64,000 nt of DNA from Sphingomonas donggukensis (GTDB lineage: Bacteria; Pseudomonadota; Alphaproteobacteria; Sphingomonadales; Sphingomonadaceae), in the NCBI RefSeq assembly GCF_023674425.1, contig NZ_CP098401.1, positions 868,001-932,000 on the forward strand. Reading direction: 5' to 3'. Within the stretch, counting starts at the first letter, position 1. The number at the start of each line of letters is the position of its first letter. This document shows positions 7,345-16,078 of this stretch, one piece after another. The notes under the pieces are model-generated. The model made no database searches, was not told where the DNA came from, and worked only from the letters and a program-made list of their open reading frames with translations. A program made the translations under genes and the position numbers.

Positions 7345-9165
7345 CTACAGCCCCGCCATCGCCAACATCGCCGACGCGCCTTCCTCCGCGGTCGAGCTGC
7401 CGCCGCGCATCATCGCGAACAACTCGCGGCCCGTCCCCATCGCCGGTGGCGGGGGCTCGGCGGCCTCGCGCGCCGCCCATTCGGCGGCGTCGACCAAGGC
7501 AATCAGCTCGCCGGCCTCCGAATCGAGCCGCACGATGTCGCCGTCGCGCAGCTTCGCGATCGGCCCCTCGTGCAGCGCCTCGGGGCTGAGGTGGATTGCG
7601 CACGGCACCTTGCCGCTCGCCCCCGACATGCGCCCGTCAGTCACCAGCGCGACGCGGAAGCCGCGGTTCTGGAGGACTCCCAAGGGAGGTGTCAGCTTGT
7701 GCAATTCGGGCATGCCGTTCGCGCGCGGGCCTTGGAACCGGACCACGACGACGACATCGCGGTCGAGCTCGCCAGCCTTGAAAGCGGCCTGCACCTGCAC
7801 CTGGTCGGAGAACACGCGGCACGGCGCCTGGATGATCCAGCGGTCACGCTCGACTGCCGACACCTTGATGCATGCCCGCCCCAGATTGCCGGCGAGGATG
7901 CGGAAGCCGCCCTCGGCCGAAAACGGCGTTTCGAAGGTGCGGACGATGCTGTCGTCGCCCGGCGTGTCCGGCACGTCGCGCCAGACGATTGCGTCGCCCT
8001 CCACCGCGGGCTTGCGCCCGTAATCGGCGAAATCGCCGCTGACAGTCAGGATGTCGCCGTGCATGTACCCGCCGCGCAGGCATTCGCGGATCACGAATGC
8101 CGGCCCGCCCGCATCCTCGAACGCGTTCACGTCGGCGGACCCGTTTGGATAGACGCGCGCCAGCAGCGGCACCGACCGCGAAAGCCGGTCAAAATCGTCC
8201 CAGTCGATCAATATGCCCGCAGACCGCGCGATGGCGGGCAGGTGGATCAGGTGGTTGGTCGAGCCGCCCGTCGTCAACAGGGCGACAGCGGCGTTGACGA
8301 TCGCCTTTTCATCCACGCATTCGCCGAGCGGGCGGTAATCGTCACCGTCCCAACCGATCGCGGCCAGCCGGTGGACGGCGGCGCGGGTCAGTTCCTGGCG
8401 CAGCTTCGTGCCCGGATTGACGAAGGCGGCGGACGGCATGTGCAGCCCCATCGCCTCGACCATCATCTGGTTCGAATTGGCGGTGCCGTAGAAGGTGCAG
8501 GTGCCCTTGCCGTGATAGGCGGCGATCTCCGCGTCGAGCAGTTCCTCGCGGCTGGCCTTGCCCTCCGCATAGAGTTCGCGAACGCGGGCCTTTTCCTTGT
8601 TCGGCAGGCCGGATCGCATCGGCCCGCCGGGGATCATCACCATCGGCAGGTGGCCGAACCGCAGCGCGCCGATCAGCAGGCCGGGCACGATCTTGTCGCA
8701 AATGCCGAGCAGCGCCGCGCCCTCGAACATACCGTGGGAGAGGCCGATCGCGGTCGACATCGCGATCGTGTCGCGGCTGAACAGCGACATCTCCATGCCG
8801 GGATAGCCCTGCGTCACGCCGTCGCACATCGCCGGCACGCCGCCTGCCACCTGCGCGGTGGCGCCGACCTCGCGCGCCCAGACCTTCATCTGTTCGGGGT
8901 AGCGATAATAAGGCGCGTGGGCCGAGAGCATGTCGTTGTACGCGGTGATGATGCCGATGTTCATCGCCGCGTTGGTCTTCATCGCCTCGCGGTCCTCGTC
9001 GGTCCCGGCGTATCCGTGGGCGAGGTTGGCGCAGCCCAAGACCGGGCGATCCACCCCGCTCTCGCGCTCGCATCCCATCAGGCCGAGGTAGGCGGCGCGC
9101 CGCTTCTTCGACCGCTCGATGATGCGGTCGGTGACGGCGGCGACTTCGGGGTGGATCTGGGTCAC
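7345..9165 (-). CDS. edd: 6-phosphogluconate dehydratase
   Basis: Dehydrates 6-phosphogluconate to KDPG, the committed Entner-Doudoroff step. It is an IlvD/EDD-family iron-sulfur enzyme of 606 residues. Motifs include VLGCANLAHGY and ITAYNDMLSAH, CDGVTQGYPGMEMSL, GICDKIVPGLLIGA, GTANSNQM and VTDGRMSGASGKVPCAIH near the C-terminus. GTG 9165 (reads TQIHPEV) is chosen over TTG 9180 because a gagga ribosome site stands about six bases before it. It lies 24 bases after pgl. The paralogous ilvD is at 42513. Confidence 0.95.
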   Translation of the reverse strand: MTQIHPEVAAVTDRIIERSKKRRAAYLGLMGCERESGVDRPVLGCANLAHGYAGTDEDREAMKTNAAMNIGIITAYNDMLSAHAPYYRYPEQMKVWAREVGATAQVAGGVPAMCDGVTQGYPGMEMSLFSRDTIAMSTAIGLSHGMFEGAALLGICDKIVPGLLIGALRFGHLPMVMIPGGPMRSGLPNKEKARVRELYAEGKASREELLDAEIAAYHGKGTCTFYGTANSNQMMVEAMGLHMPSAAFVNPGTKLRQELTRAAVHRLAAIGWDGDDYRPLGECVDEKAIVNAAVALLTTGGSTNHLIHLPAIARSAGILIDWDDFDRLSRSVPLLARVYPNGSADVNAFEDAGGPAFVIRECLRGGYMHGDILTVSGDFADYGRKPAVEGDAIVWRDVPDTPGDDSIVRTFETPFSAEGGFRILAGNLGRACIKVSAVERDRWIIQAPCRVFSDQVQVQAAFKAGELDRDVVVVVRFQGPRANGMPELHKLTPPLGVLQNRGFRVALVTDGRMSGASGKVPCAIHLSPEALHEGPIAKLRDGDIVRLDSEAGELIALVDAAEWAAREAAEPPPPAMGTGRELFAMMRGGSSTAEEGASAMLAMAGL

Positions 9166-9189
9166 GCGATCATTCCTCAAACCATTCGC

Positions 9190-9897
9190 TCACGGCGCCC
9201 AGTGGATATCCACCGGCAATTCCACGTCCGCCAGGATACGCCCGATCGGATAGGGCGACGACGCGCCTTCCTTCGTGGCATCCTCGATCACCTGGCGTTT
9301 CGCGTCGCCAGTCACCGCGATCATCAGCGCGCGGGCGGTGATGATCGACTGGCGCGACAGCGACACGCGCGCGACCGGGGCTTCCGGGGGGAGCGGATCG
9401 GGCATGACGCCGAGCGCGCGACGTTCCTTGGGACCGTTCAACGCCTCGTCGTAGTCGGGGCCGGGGAAGATCGACGCGGCATGGCCGTCGCCGCCGACGC
9501 CGAGCAGGCACAGGTCGAGCGGCCAGTGCAGGTCCTGCAGGATCGCATCCGCCGCGCGGCCTGCCGCCTTGTAGTCGGGCGCCGACGCCGACACGAGCGG
9601 GATCACCCGGGCGCCCTTCGGCAGGAACGCCTTGCCGATCGCGGTGACGTTCGACAGCGGGTCGCCCAGCGGCACCAGCCGCTCGTCGCCCGGCACGATC
9701 GTCACCCGCTTCCAGTCGACCTTGGCCTTGGCGAGTGCCTCGTAGATCGGCAGCGGCGTCTTGCCGCCGGCCAGCGCGATCACCGCCGCGCCGCGCGCAT
9801 CGATCGCGCTGTCGATGATGAAGCCGATGTCACCCGCGACCGCCTCCGCCATCTCGGCTGCGTCGTCGTAGTCCCACCATTCGATTTCGGTCGTCAT
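9190..9897 (-). CDS. pgl: 6-phosphogluconolactonase
   Basis: Hydrolyses 6-phosphogluconolactone to 6-phosphogluconate. The 235-residue product belongs to the DevB/Pgl family (glucosamine-6-phosphate isomerase fold). It shows ALAGGKTPLPIYEAL near residue 45, VPGDERLVPLGDPLSN near residue 71 and LLGVGGDGHAASIFPG near residue 134. ATG 9897 is preferred to an upstream in-frame start because aagga lies nine bases before it. It is the second gene of the zwf-pgl-edd-glk-eda operon, separated from zwf by a repeat. Confidence 0.93.
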   Translation of the reverse strand: MTTEIEWWDYDDAAEMAEAVAGDIGFIIDSAIDARGAAVIALAGGKTPLPIYEALAKAKVDWKRVTIVPGDERLVPLGDPLSNVTAIGKAFLPKGARVIPLVSASAPDYKAAGRAADAILQDLHWPLDLCLLGVGGDGHAASIFPGPDYDEALNGPKERRALGVMPDPLPPEAPVARVSLSRQSIITARALMIAVTGDAKRQVIEDATKEGASSPYPIGRILADVELPVDIHWAP

Positions 9898-9914
9898 CAA
9901 ATCGTCCTTCAAAC

Positions 9915-10014
9915 CCGTTCGTCCTGAGTAGCCATTGAGCTTGTCGAAATGGCGTATCGAAGGATGCTTCGATACGGGTCTTCGACAAGCTCAGCCCCTA
10001 CTCAGCACGAACGG
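9915..10014. repeat. Dispersed inverted repeat, family A copy 2 (zwf-pgl gap)
   Basis: Arms 9915-9948 (ccgttcgtcctgagtagcc...) and 9981-10014 (...cagcacgaacgg) are near-complementary over 34 bases and share the gagcttgtcgaa core of family A. A small inner hairpin, tatcgaag...cttcgata, lies at 9955-9974. The element fills almost the whole zwf-pgl gap, so the operon mRNA would carry a long stem-loop immediately before the pgl ribosome site. Confidence 0.82.
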
Positions 10015-10035
10015 CTGGAGGAGCAGGTCGCTCCC

Positions 10036-11493
10036 CTATTCCGTCCACGTCACCCCGTCGCGTTCGGTCAGCGCAATGCCCGCGGACGGGCCCCAGCTTC
10101 CGCTTGGATAGGGTTTCGGCTTCACGTCGTTCGCGACCCAGCCGGCGCGGATTGCGTCGATCCATTGCCACTGCGCCTCCACCTCGTCGCGGCGCACGAA
10201 GAGAGTGGGGTCGCCCTCGATCAGGTCCAGCAGCAATCGCTCATAGGCGATGCGCCGCCGCGTGCCGGCGAATTCGGTGTCGAGGCTGAGGTTGAGCGGC
10301 ACCTCGCGCAGCCGCACGCCCTCGCGGTCCAGGCCCGGCTGCTTGGCCATCACCAGCAGGCGGACATATTCCTCGGGCTGGAGGCGGATGACCAAGGTGT
10401 TCGGCTGCAACTGCCCGCCGCGATCGGCGAAGATCGAATGCGGCACCGGCTTGAACTGGATCGCGATCTCGCTTTGCCGCGCCGCCAGCCGCTTGCCGGT
10501 GCGCAGGTAGAAGGGCACGCCCTGCCACCGCCAATTGTCGACATGCGCCTTGATCGCCACGAACGTCTCGGTGGTCGATGGCCTGCCCAGTTCGTCGGCG
10601 TAGCTGCCGACGATCTTCTCGCCCACCGCACCCGCTCCGTACTGGCCGGTGACGGTCATGTGCGGCACCTCGGCGGCCTCGATCCGGCGCAACGATCGCA
10701 GCACCTTGACCTTCTCGTCGCGGATTGAGGTGCCGTCGAAGCGCGCGGGCGGCTCCATCGCGATCAGCGCCAGCAGTTGCAGGATATGGTTCTGCACCAT
10801 GTCGCGCAGCGCGCCGGCGGTTTCGTAATAGCCCGCGCGATCTTCCAGTCCCACCGTCTCGGCGATGGTGATCTGGACGTGATCGATGCCGCGCGCGTTC
10901 CACACCGGCTCGAACAGCGAATTGCCGAAGCGCAGCGCCAGGATGTTCTGGACGGTTTCCTTGCCCAGATAGTGATCGATCCGGAACGTCCGGTCCTCGG
11001 GGAAAGCGGCGGCGACCGCGTCGTTGATCTCGCGGCTGGAGGCAAGGTCGTGGCCGAGCGGCTTTTCGAGGCCGATCCGCACGGTGTCGCCGGCGAGCCC
11101 AACCGATTGCAGCCCCTTGATCGTCGGTTCGAACAGGAACGGCGCGGTCGACAGGAAGATGGCGAGCCCGCCCGACACGTCGCCGATCTTGTCCGCGAGC
11201 GCCGGAAACCCGTCGAGCGTCGAGGCGTCGAGCGGCTGATATTGCAGGCGATCGAGGAAGCTGGCGATCGAGGCTGCGTCGTGGCGGTCGGCGGGCAGGA
11301 ATTCATCGAGCGCGGCGCGGGCGAAATCGCGAAACCCCGCATCGTCATGCTCCGACCGCGCGGCGCCGGTGATCGTTAGCCCGGCCGGCAGCAGCCCATC
11401 GGCATGAAGGCCGTACAGCGACGGAATCAGCATCCGCTGCGACAGATCGCCGGTCGCCCCGAACAGCAGCAGCTTGCCAACGGCTTCGGTCAT
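10036..11493 (-). CDS. zwf: Glucose-6-phosphate 1-dehydrogenase
   Basis: Oxidises glucose-6-phosphate to 6-phosphogluconolactone with NAD(P)+, entering both the Entner-Doudoroff and pentose-phosphate routes. The 485-residue product has the nucleotide motif LFGATGDLSQRMLIPSLYGL at the N-terminus, EKPLGHD near residue 140, and the substrate-site signature RIDHYLGKETVQN near residue 170. It is the first gene of the Entner-Doudoroff operon on the minus strand. A palindrome (11553-11562) 60 bases upstream is repeated upstream of pckA. Confidence 0.96.
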   Translation of the reverse strand: MTEAVGKLLLFGATGDLSQRMLIPSLYGLHADGLLPAGLTITGAARSEHDDAGFRDFARAALDEFLPADRHDAASIASFLDRLQYQPLDASTLDGFPALADKIGDVSGGLAIFLSTAPFLFEPTIKGLQSVGLAGDTVRIGLEKPLGHDLASSREINDAVAAAFPEDRTFRIDHYLGKETVQNILALRFGNSLFEPVWNARGIDHVQITIAETVGLEDRAGYYETAGALRDMVQNHILQLLALIAMEPPARFDGTSIRDEKVKVLRSLRRIEAAEVPHMTVTGQYGAGAVGEKIVGSYADELGRPSTTETFVAIKAHVDNWRWQGVPFYLRTGKRLAARQSEIAIQFKPVPHSIFADRGGQLQPNTLVIRLQPEEYVRLLVMAKQPGLDREGVRLREVPLNLSLDTEFAGTRRRIAYERLLLDLIEGDPTLFVRRDEVEAQWQWIDAIRAGWVANDVKPKPYPSGSWGPSAGIALTERDGVTWTE

Positions 11494-11549
11494 GAACGCT
11501 CCCTGCCTCAGTCGCCGCCCTACCTAACGGCGCGGGGCGCGGGGGCAAG

Positions 11550-11562
11550 GTGCATACGTATG
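11550..11562. promoter_or_regulatory. Palindromic operator candidate upstream of zwf
   Basis: gtgcatacgtatg, with the perfect 10-base palindrome catacgtatg (11553-11562), lies 60 bases upstream of the zwf start, just after the argC stop. The identical 13 bases occur on the opposite strand at 57764-57776 before pckA. On the minus strand the palindrome is immediately followed by ttgccc, a possible -35 box, and a taggta-like -10 about 16 bases later. A central CG palindrome is typical of LacI-type operators. Regulatory function is inferred. Confidence 0.5.
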
Positions 11563-11581
11563 GTGGCGGCGAAGCGTGGGT

Positions 11582-12511
11582 TTAGAGCACCAGCCCGGCG
11601 GCGGGGTCGAAGCCGGCCATGACGTTCAGGTTCTGGACCGCAGCACCGGCGGCGCCCTTGCCAAGGTTGTCGAGCGTCGCGACCAGCCGCGCGTGGCCGC
11701 GGTCGGCATTGCCCAGCACCCGCAGCGTCAGCCGGTCGGTGCCGGCATCATCCTCGATGCGGATCAGCGCGGGCTCGTCGTCGAGCACGCGCACTATGCG
11801 GCTCCCCTCGTAAGCGGCAGCCAGCGTTTCGCGCACCGCATCCAGCCCGGGGCGCCGCGGCATGGCGTGAAGGGGCAGCGGCACCTCGACCACCATCCCG
11901 CGCAGGGTCTGTACGACGGCGGGGGTGAAGATCGGCGGATGTTCGAGCCGGGCGTGGCGCTGCATCTCGGCGACGTGCTTGTGGTCCAGCCCCAGCGCAT
12001 AGCCGCGCCACGCCGACGTCTCGCCGCCGCCCTCATAGGCCTCGATCATCTGCCGCCCGCCGCCCGAATAGCCCGAGACGGCGTTGACGCTGAGCGTCCA
12101 GTCGACCGGGATCAGCCCGGCGCGCACCAGCGGGCGGACGAGCGCGAGGAAGCCGGTCGGGTAGCAGCCGGGGTTGGTGACGCGCGCCGCTTCCGCGATG
12201 ATGCCGGCCTGGCTCGGCTCGAGCTCGGGGAAGCCATAGGCCCAGCCGTCTGCAGTGCGGTGCGCGGTGGACGCATCGATCACGCGCGTGCGGTCGTTGT
12301 CGATCAGCGCGACGCTTTCGCGCGCGGCGTCGTCGGGCAGGCACAGGATCACGAAATCGGCATCGTTCAGCGCCGCGCGCCGCGCCGCCGGATCCTTGCG
12401 CCGGTCATCGGCGAGGGTGACCAGGTCGATGTCGGCGCGTCCGGCCAGCCGCTCGACGATTTCCAGGCCTGTCGTGCCCGCGCCGCCGTCGATGAAGACG
12501 CTGCGCCTCAC
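11582..12511 (-). CDS. argC: N-acetyl-gamma-glutamyl-phosphate reductase (short type)
   Basis: NADPH-dependent reduction of N-acetylglutamyl phosphate to the semialdehyde in arginine synthesis. At 309 residues it matches the shorter type 2 ArgC. It has FIDGGAGTTGLEIVERL at the N-terminus for NADP binding, DASTAHR near residue 98, and the catalytic Cys in TNPGCYPTGFLAL near residue 117. The GTG start overlaps the stop of the upstream NlpC-like gene (GTGA). It is probably co-transcribed with the MarR and NlpC-like genes. Confidence 0.93.
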   Translation of the reverse strand: MRRSVFIDGGAGTTGLEIVERLAGRADIDLVTLADDRRKDPAARRAALNDADFVILCLPDDAARESVALIDNDRTRVIDASTAHRTADGWAYGFPELEPSQAGIIAEAARVTNPGCYPTGFLALVRPLVRAGLIPVDWTLSVNAVSGYSGGGRQMIEAYEGGGETSAWRGYALGLDHKHVAEMQRHARLEHPPIFTPAVVQTLRGMVVEVPLPLHAMPRRPGLDAVRETLAAAYEGSRIVRVLDDEPALIRIEDDAGTDRLTLRVLGNADRGHARLVATLDNLGKGAAGAAVQNLNVMAGFDPAAGLVL

Positions 12512-13299
12512 GGCAGCCGCCGCCGCACGTCGATCGGCCCGAGCGCGGCGATGTCCGAGCGGGCAACCGTTTCCGCGCCGGCATGGATCGCGGTCGACTC
12601 ACCGATCGCGATCGCTACGTCGCCGCCGTGGAACAGCAGGTCGCCGCGCAGCACGGGCGCGTCCGCATCGACGGCATGACCGAGAGTGTCAGCCTGAATA
12701 TCGGCGAATCGCGGCGCACGGATGCCGGCGAGCGAAAGCGCGAGGCTGACCAGCCCAGCGCCGTCGATCCCGGCGCTCGACCGGCCACCCGCAACGACGG
12801 GCGTCCCGACCAGACTCTCGGCGAGCGCGACATAATCCTTGGCCGGCGCTTCGAGCGGACGGATCGCGGCAGCATCGAAGCCATCCGCCTGCCCGGCGCT
12901 CAGCCGGCTGCCCATCGGCAGCGCAGCCTTCGGCGCGCATACGACATGCGTCGCGTCGAACGGTGCGCCTAGCGCGTCCATCGCCACGAACCCGACCGCG
13001 CCGTCGACCGCGTTCATGCCCCAGGCGTAGCCGTGCGACAGTTCGAGCACGTCGAACCGCTCGCCCTGCAACACTTCTGACACGGGGTCGCCGCCATGTG
13101 CCGCGAGCAGCGGCGCGCGCGTCACCGCGTTGCGGGCGACCGCCTTCGCATAATGCGGCGCAAAGATGCGATCGGCGAGGCGCAGGTCGGCCAGATCGCC
13201 ACGCGCGGCATCGACGCGCGGGTCATAGGCATGACTGTGACCGGTAAGCGCGAAACGCTTACGCGTGGGCTGTGCTGGCTTTGGCCGGTGATCCGTCAC
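12508..13299 (-). CDS. NlpC/P60-like protein lacking the catalytic Cys and His
   Basis: The body resembles alphaproteobacterial NlpC/P60 cell-wall endopeptidases with N-terminal SH3-like regions. It has LTGHSHAYDPRVDAARGDLA, then DRIFAPHYAKA, GERFDVLELSHGYAWG, and a C-terminal papain-like part (about residues 170-263). Where the family has a motif like GIDCSGL with the nucleophilic Cys, this protein reads GIDGAGL. Where the family has GHVAI with the catalytic His, it reads GDVAI. It is therefore probably a non-catalytic relative. GTG 13299 is the nearest plausible start and lies inside the 3' end of the marR gene; the exact start is uncertain. Confidence 0.75.
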   Translation of the reverse strand: MTDHRPKPAQPTRKRFALTGHSHAYDPRVDAARGDLADLRLADRIFAPHYAKAVARNAVTRAPLLAAHGGDPVSEVLQGERFDVLELSHGYAWGMNAVDGAVGFVAMDALGAPFDATHVVCAPKAALPMGSRLSAGQADGFDAAAIRPLEAPAKDYVALAESLVGTPVVAGGRSSAGIDGAGLVSLALSLAGIRAPRFADIQADTLGHAVDADAPVLRGDLLFHGGDVAIAIGESTAIHAGAETVARSDIAALGPIDVRRRLP

Positions 13300-13618
13300 C
13301 GGAGAGGAACTGCCCGAATTCTGCAAGAAAGTCTGCCCCCTTAGGCGTGCGGGCGACGAAAATGTTCCGCTTATCGGCATCGTCGCGCTGGCGGCGCAGA
13401 TAGCCGAGAGCACCCAGTCTGTTCAAGGCACGGGTGACGACCGGTTTCGAGACATTCAGCGCGCGGGCCAGGCCACGCACGGTATGGGGGCCGGCATCGA
13501 GGTACACGACCATTAGCAGCGCCATCTGGCGGTTGGTCAGATCGGGTTCGCCCGAACGCACGTAATCGACGAGCGTATGCATCCAGGAGAACAGGGACTT
13601 TTCCGGGATAGCATTCAC
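13259..13618 (-). CDS. MarR family transcriptional regulator
   Basis: A 119-residue winged-helix regulator. LTNRQMALLMVVYL and TVRGLARALNVSKPVVTRAL form the recognition-helix region, followed by LGYLRRQRDDADKRNIFV, the typical MarR wing, and a short C-terminal helix. The start is taken as GTG 13618 (reads NAIPEKSLFSWMHTL). Its end overlaps the NlpC-like gene in another frame by about 40 bases. The ligand and targets cannot be told from sequence; the neighbouring argC and NlpC-like genes may simply share its transcript. Confidence 0.88.
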   Translation of the reverse strand: MNAIPEKSLFSWMHTLVDYVRSGEPDLTNRQMALLMVVYLDAGPHTVRGLARALNVSKPVVTRALNRLGALGYLRRQRDDADKRNIFVARTPKGADFLAEFGQFLSGDGSPAKASTAHA

Positions 13619-13834
13619 GTGTCCGGGATCCACTTTTCTATGTGCAGGGGCCGGGCGTGCCGGCCTTTCGCATTGATTAACGCCCTGACCGGCGAGGGGT
13701 TTCAGTGCGCACGCGAAATGTTTGGCTCTGTACGGTCGGTTCGGGCCGCGATGCGGTGGTTGATCGGGGGCGGCGCGTCGCCTATGTGCCCATCCCGAAA
13801 TCCCACATCCTCTTGCTTCGGTTGCGCCTCGCCC

Positions 13835-14227
13835 ATGTTCACCTTCCTGCTCGTCGTCCAGGCGATCATCGCCGCCCTGCTGGTCACGGTGATCCTCATG
13901 CAGCGGTCCGAAGGTGGCGGGCTGACGTCCAGCGGCAGCCCGTCGGGCCTGATGTCGGCGCGCGGTGCCGCCGATTTCCTGACCCGCTCGACCGCGGTGC
14001 TCGCGACCATCTTCGTTGCCATGTCGATCGCGCTGGCTTTCATCGCCGCGAACCATAAGTCCACCACGATCGACACCAGCCTGGCACGCAGCGCGCCCGC
14101 GACCCGCAACCAGGACGCAGCAGGCGACGCCAGCCAGGACGCGCTGAAGGCCGCCGCCGCACAGGCCGCCGCCACCGGCAACGGTGCCGCCGCCACCAAC
14201 CAGAGCGGCGTCCCCCTGCAGCAGTAA
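13835..14227 (+). CDS. secG: Preprotein translocase subunit SecG
   Basis: Small inner-membrane subunit of the SecYEG channel that assists protein export. The 130-residue product has two membrane helices: FLLVVQAIIAALLVTVILM (residues 3-22) and TAVLATIFVAMSIALAFIA (about 52-70). The conserved cytosolic loop between them, QRSEGGGL...SARGAADFLTRSTA, is present. The tail after residue 75 is Ala/Asn/Gln-rich and low in complexity, as in many alphaproteobacterial SecG proteins. pyrG follows. Confidence 0.94.
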   Translation: MFTFLLVVQAIIAALLVTVILMQRSEGGGLTSSGSPSGLMSARGAADFLTRSTAVLATIFVAMSIALAFIAANHKSTTIDTSLARSAPATRNQDAAGDASQDALKAAAAQAAATGNGAAATNQSGVPLQQ

Positions 14228-14229
14228 AT

Positions 14230-14244
14230 CCCGGTTTCGCCGGG
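14230..14244 (+). terminator. Short hairpin after secG
   Basis: cccgg (14230-14234) pairs with ccggg (14240-14244) around a tttcg loop and is followed by ttt. A five-base stem and a short T run make it a weak intrinsic terminator candidate between secG and pyrG. Confidence 0.35.
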
Positions 14245-14310
14245 TTTCATCGCGAGCGCGGGTTTCTGCGCTTGCCCATTACGCATGTTCAAGGCTAGGC
14301 GCATCCTCCC

Positions 14311-15945
<1,635 letters not shown>

Positions 15946-15975
15946 GGGCAAGGTTCCCGCGGACGCATCGCCCCT

Positions 15976-16052
15976 CCGTTCGTTTCGAGCGAAGTCGGGA
16001 AACGCGCCCCGAGCGTGGGTATCGGTTTCGCGACTTCGCTCGAAACGAACGG
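15976..16052. repeat. Inverted repeat between pyrG and sensor kinase
   Basis: Bases 15976-15997 (ccgttcgtttcgagcgaagt...) and 16031-16052 are perfect 22-base reverse complements, with an inner gaaac/gtttc pair. It lies between the convergent ends of pyrG and the sensor-kinase gene. There it could act as a bidirectional terminator, though no T tract follows. The gttcg start resembles repeat family A but the rest differs. Confidence 0.8.
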
Positions 16053-16078
16053 CGGGGCAGCCTCAGACCCCCGCTGTC

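Noticed and set aside
7264..9927. An 887-codon plus-strand open frame over edd and pgl.
   Set aside because: It is antisense to two clear enzymes, is rich in Arg/His/Asp low-complexity text, and shows no domain.
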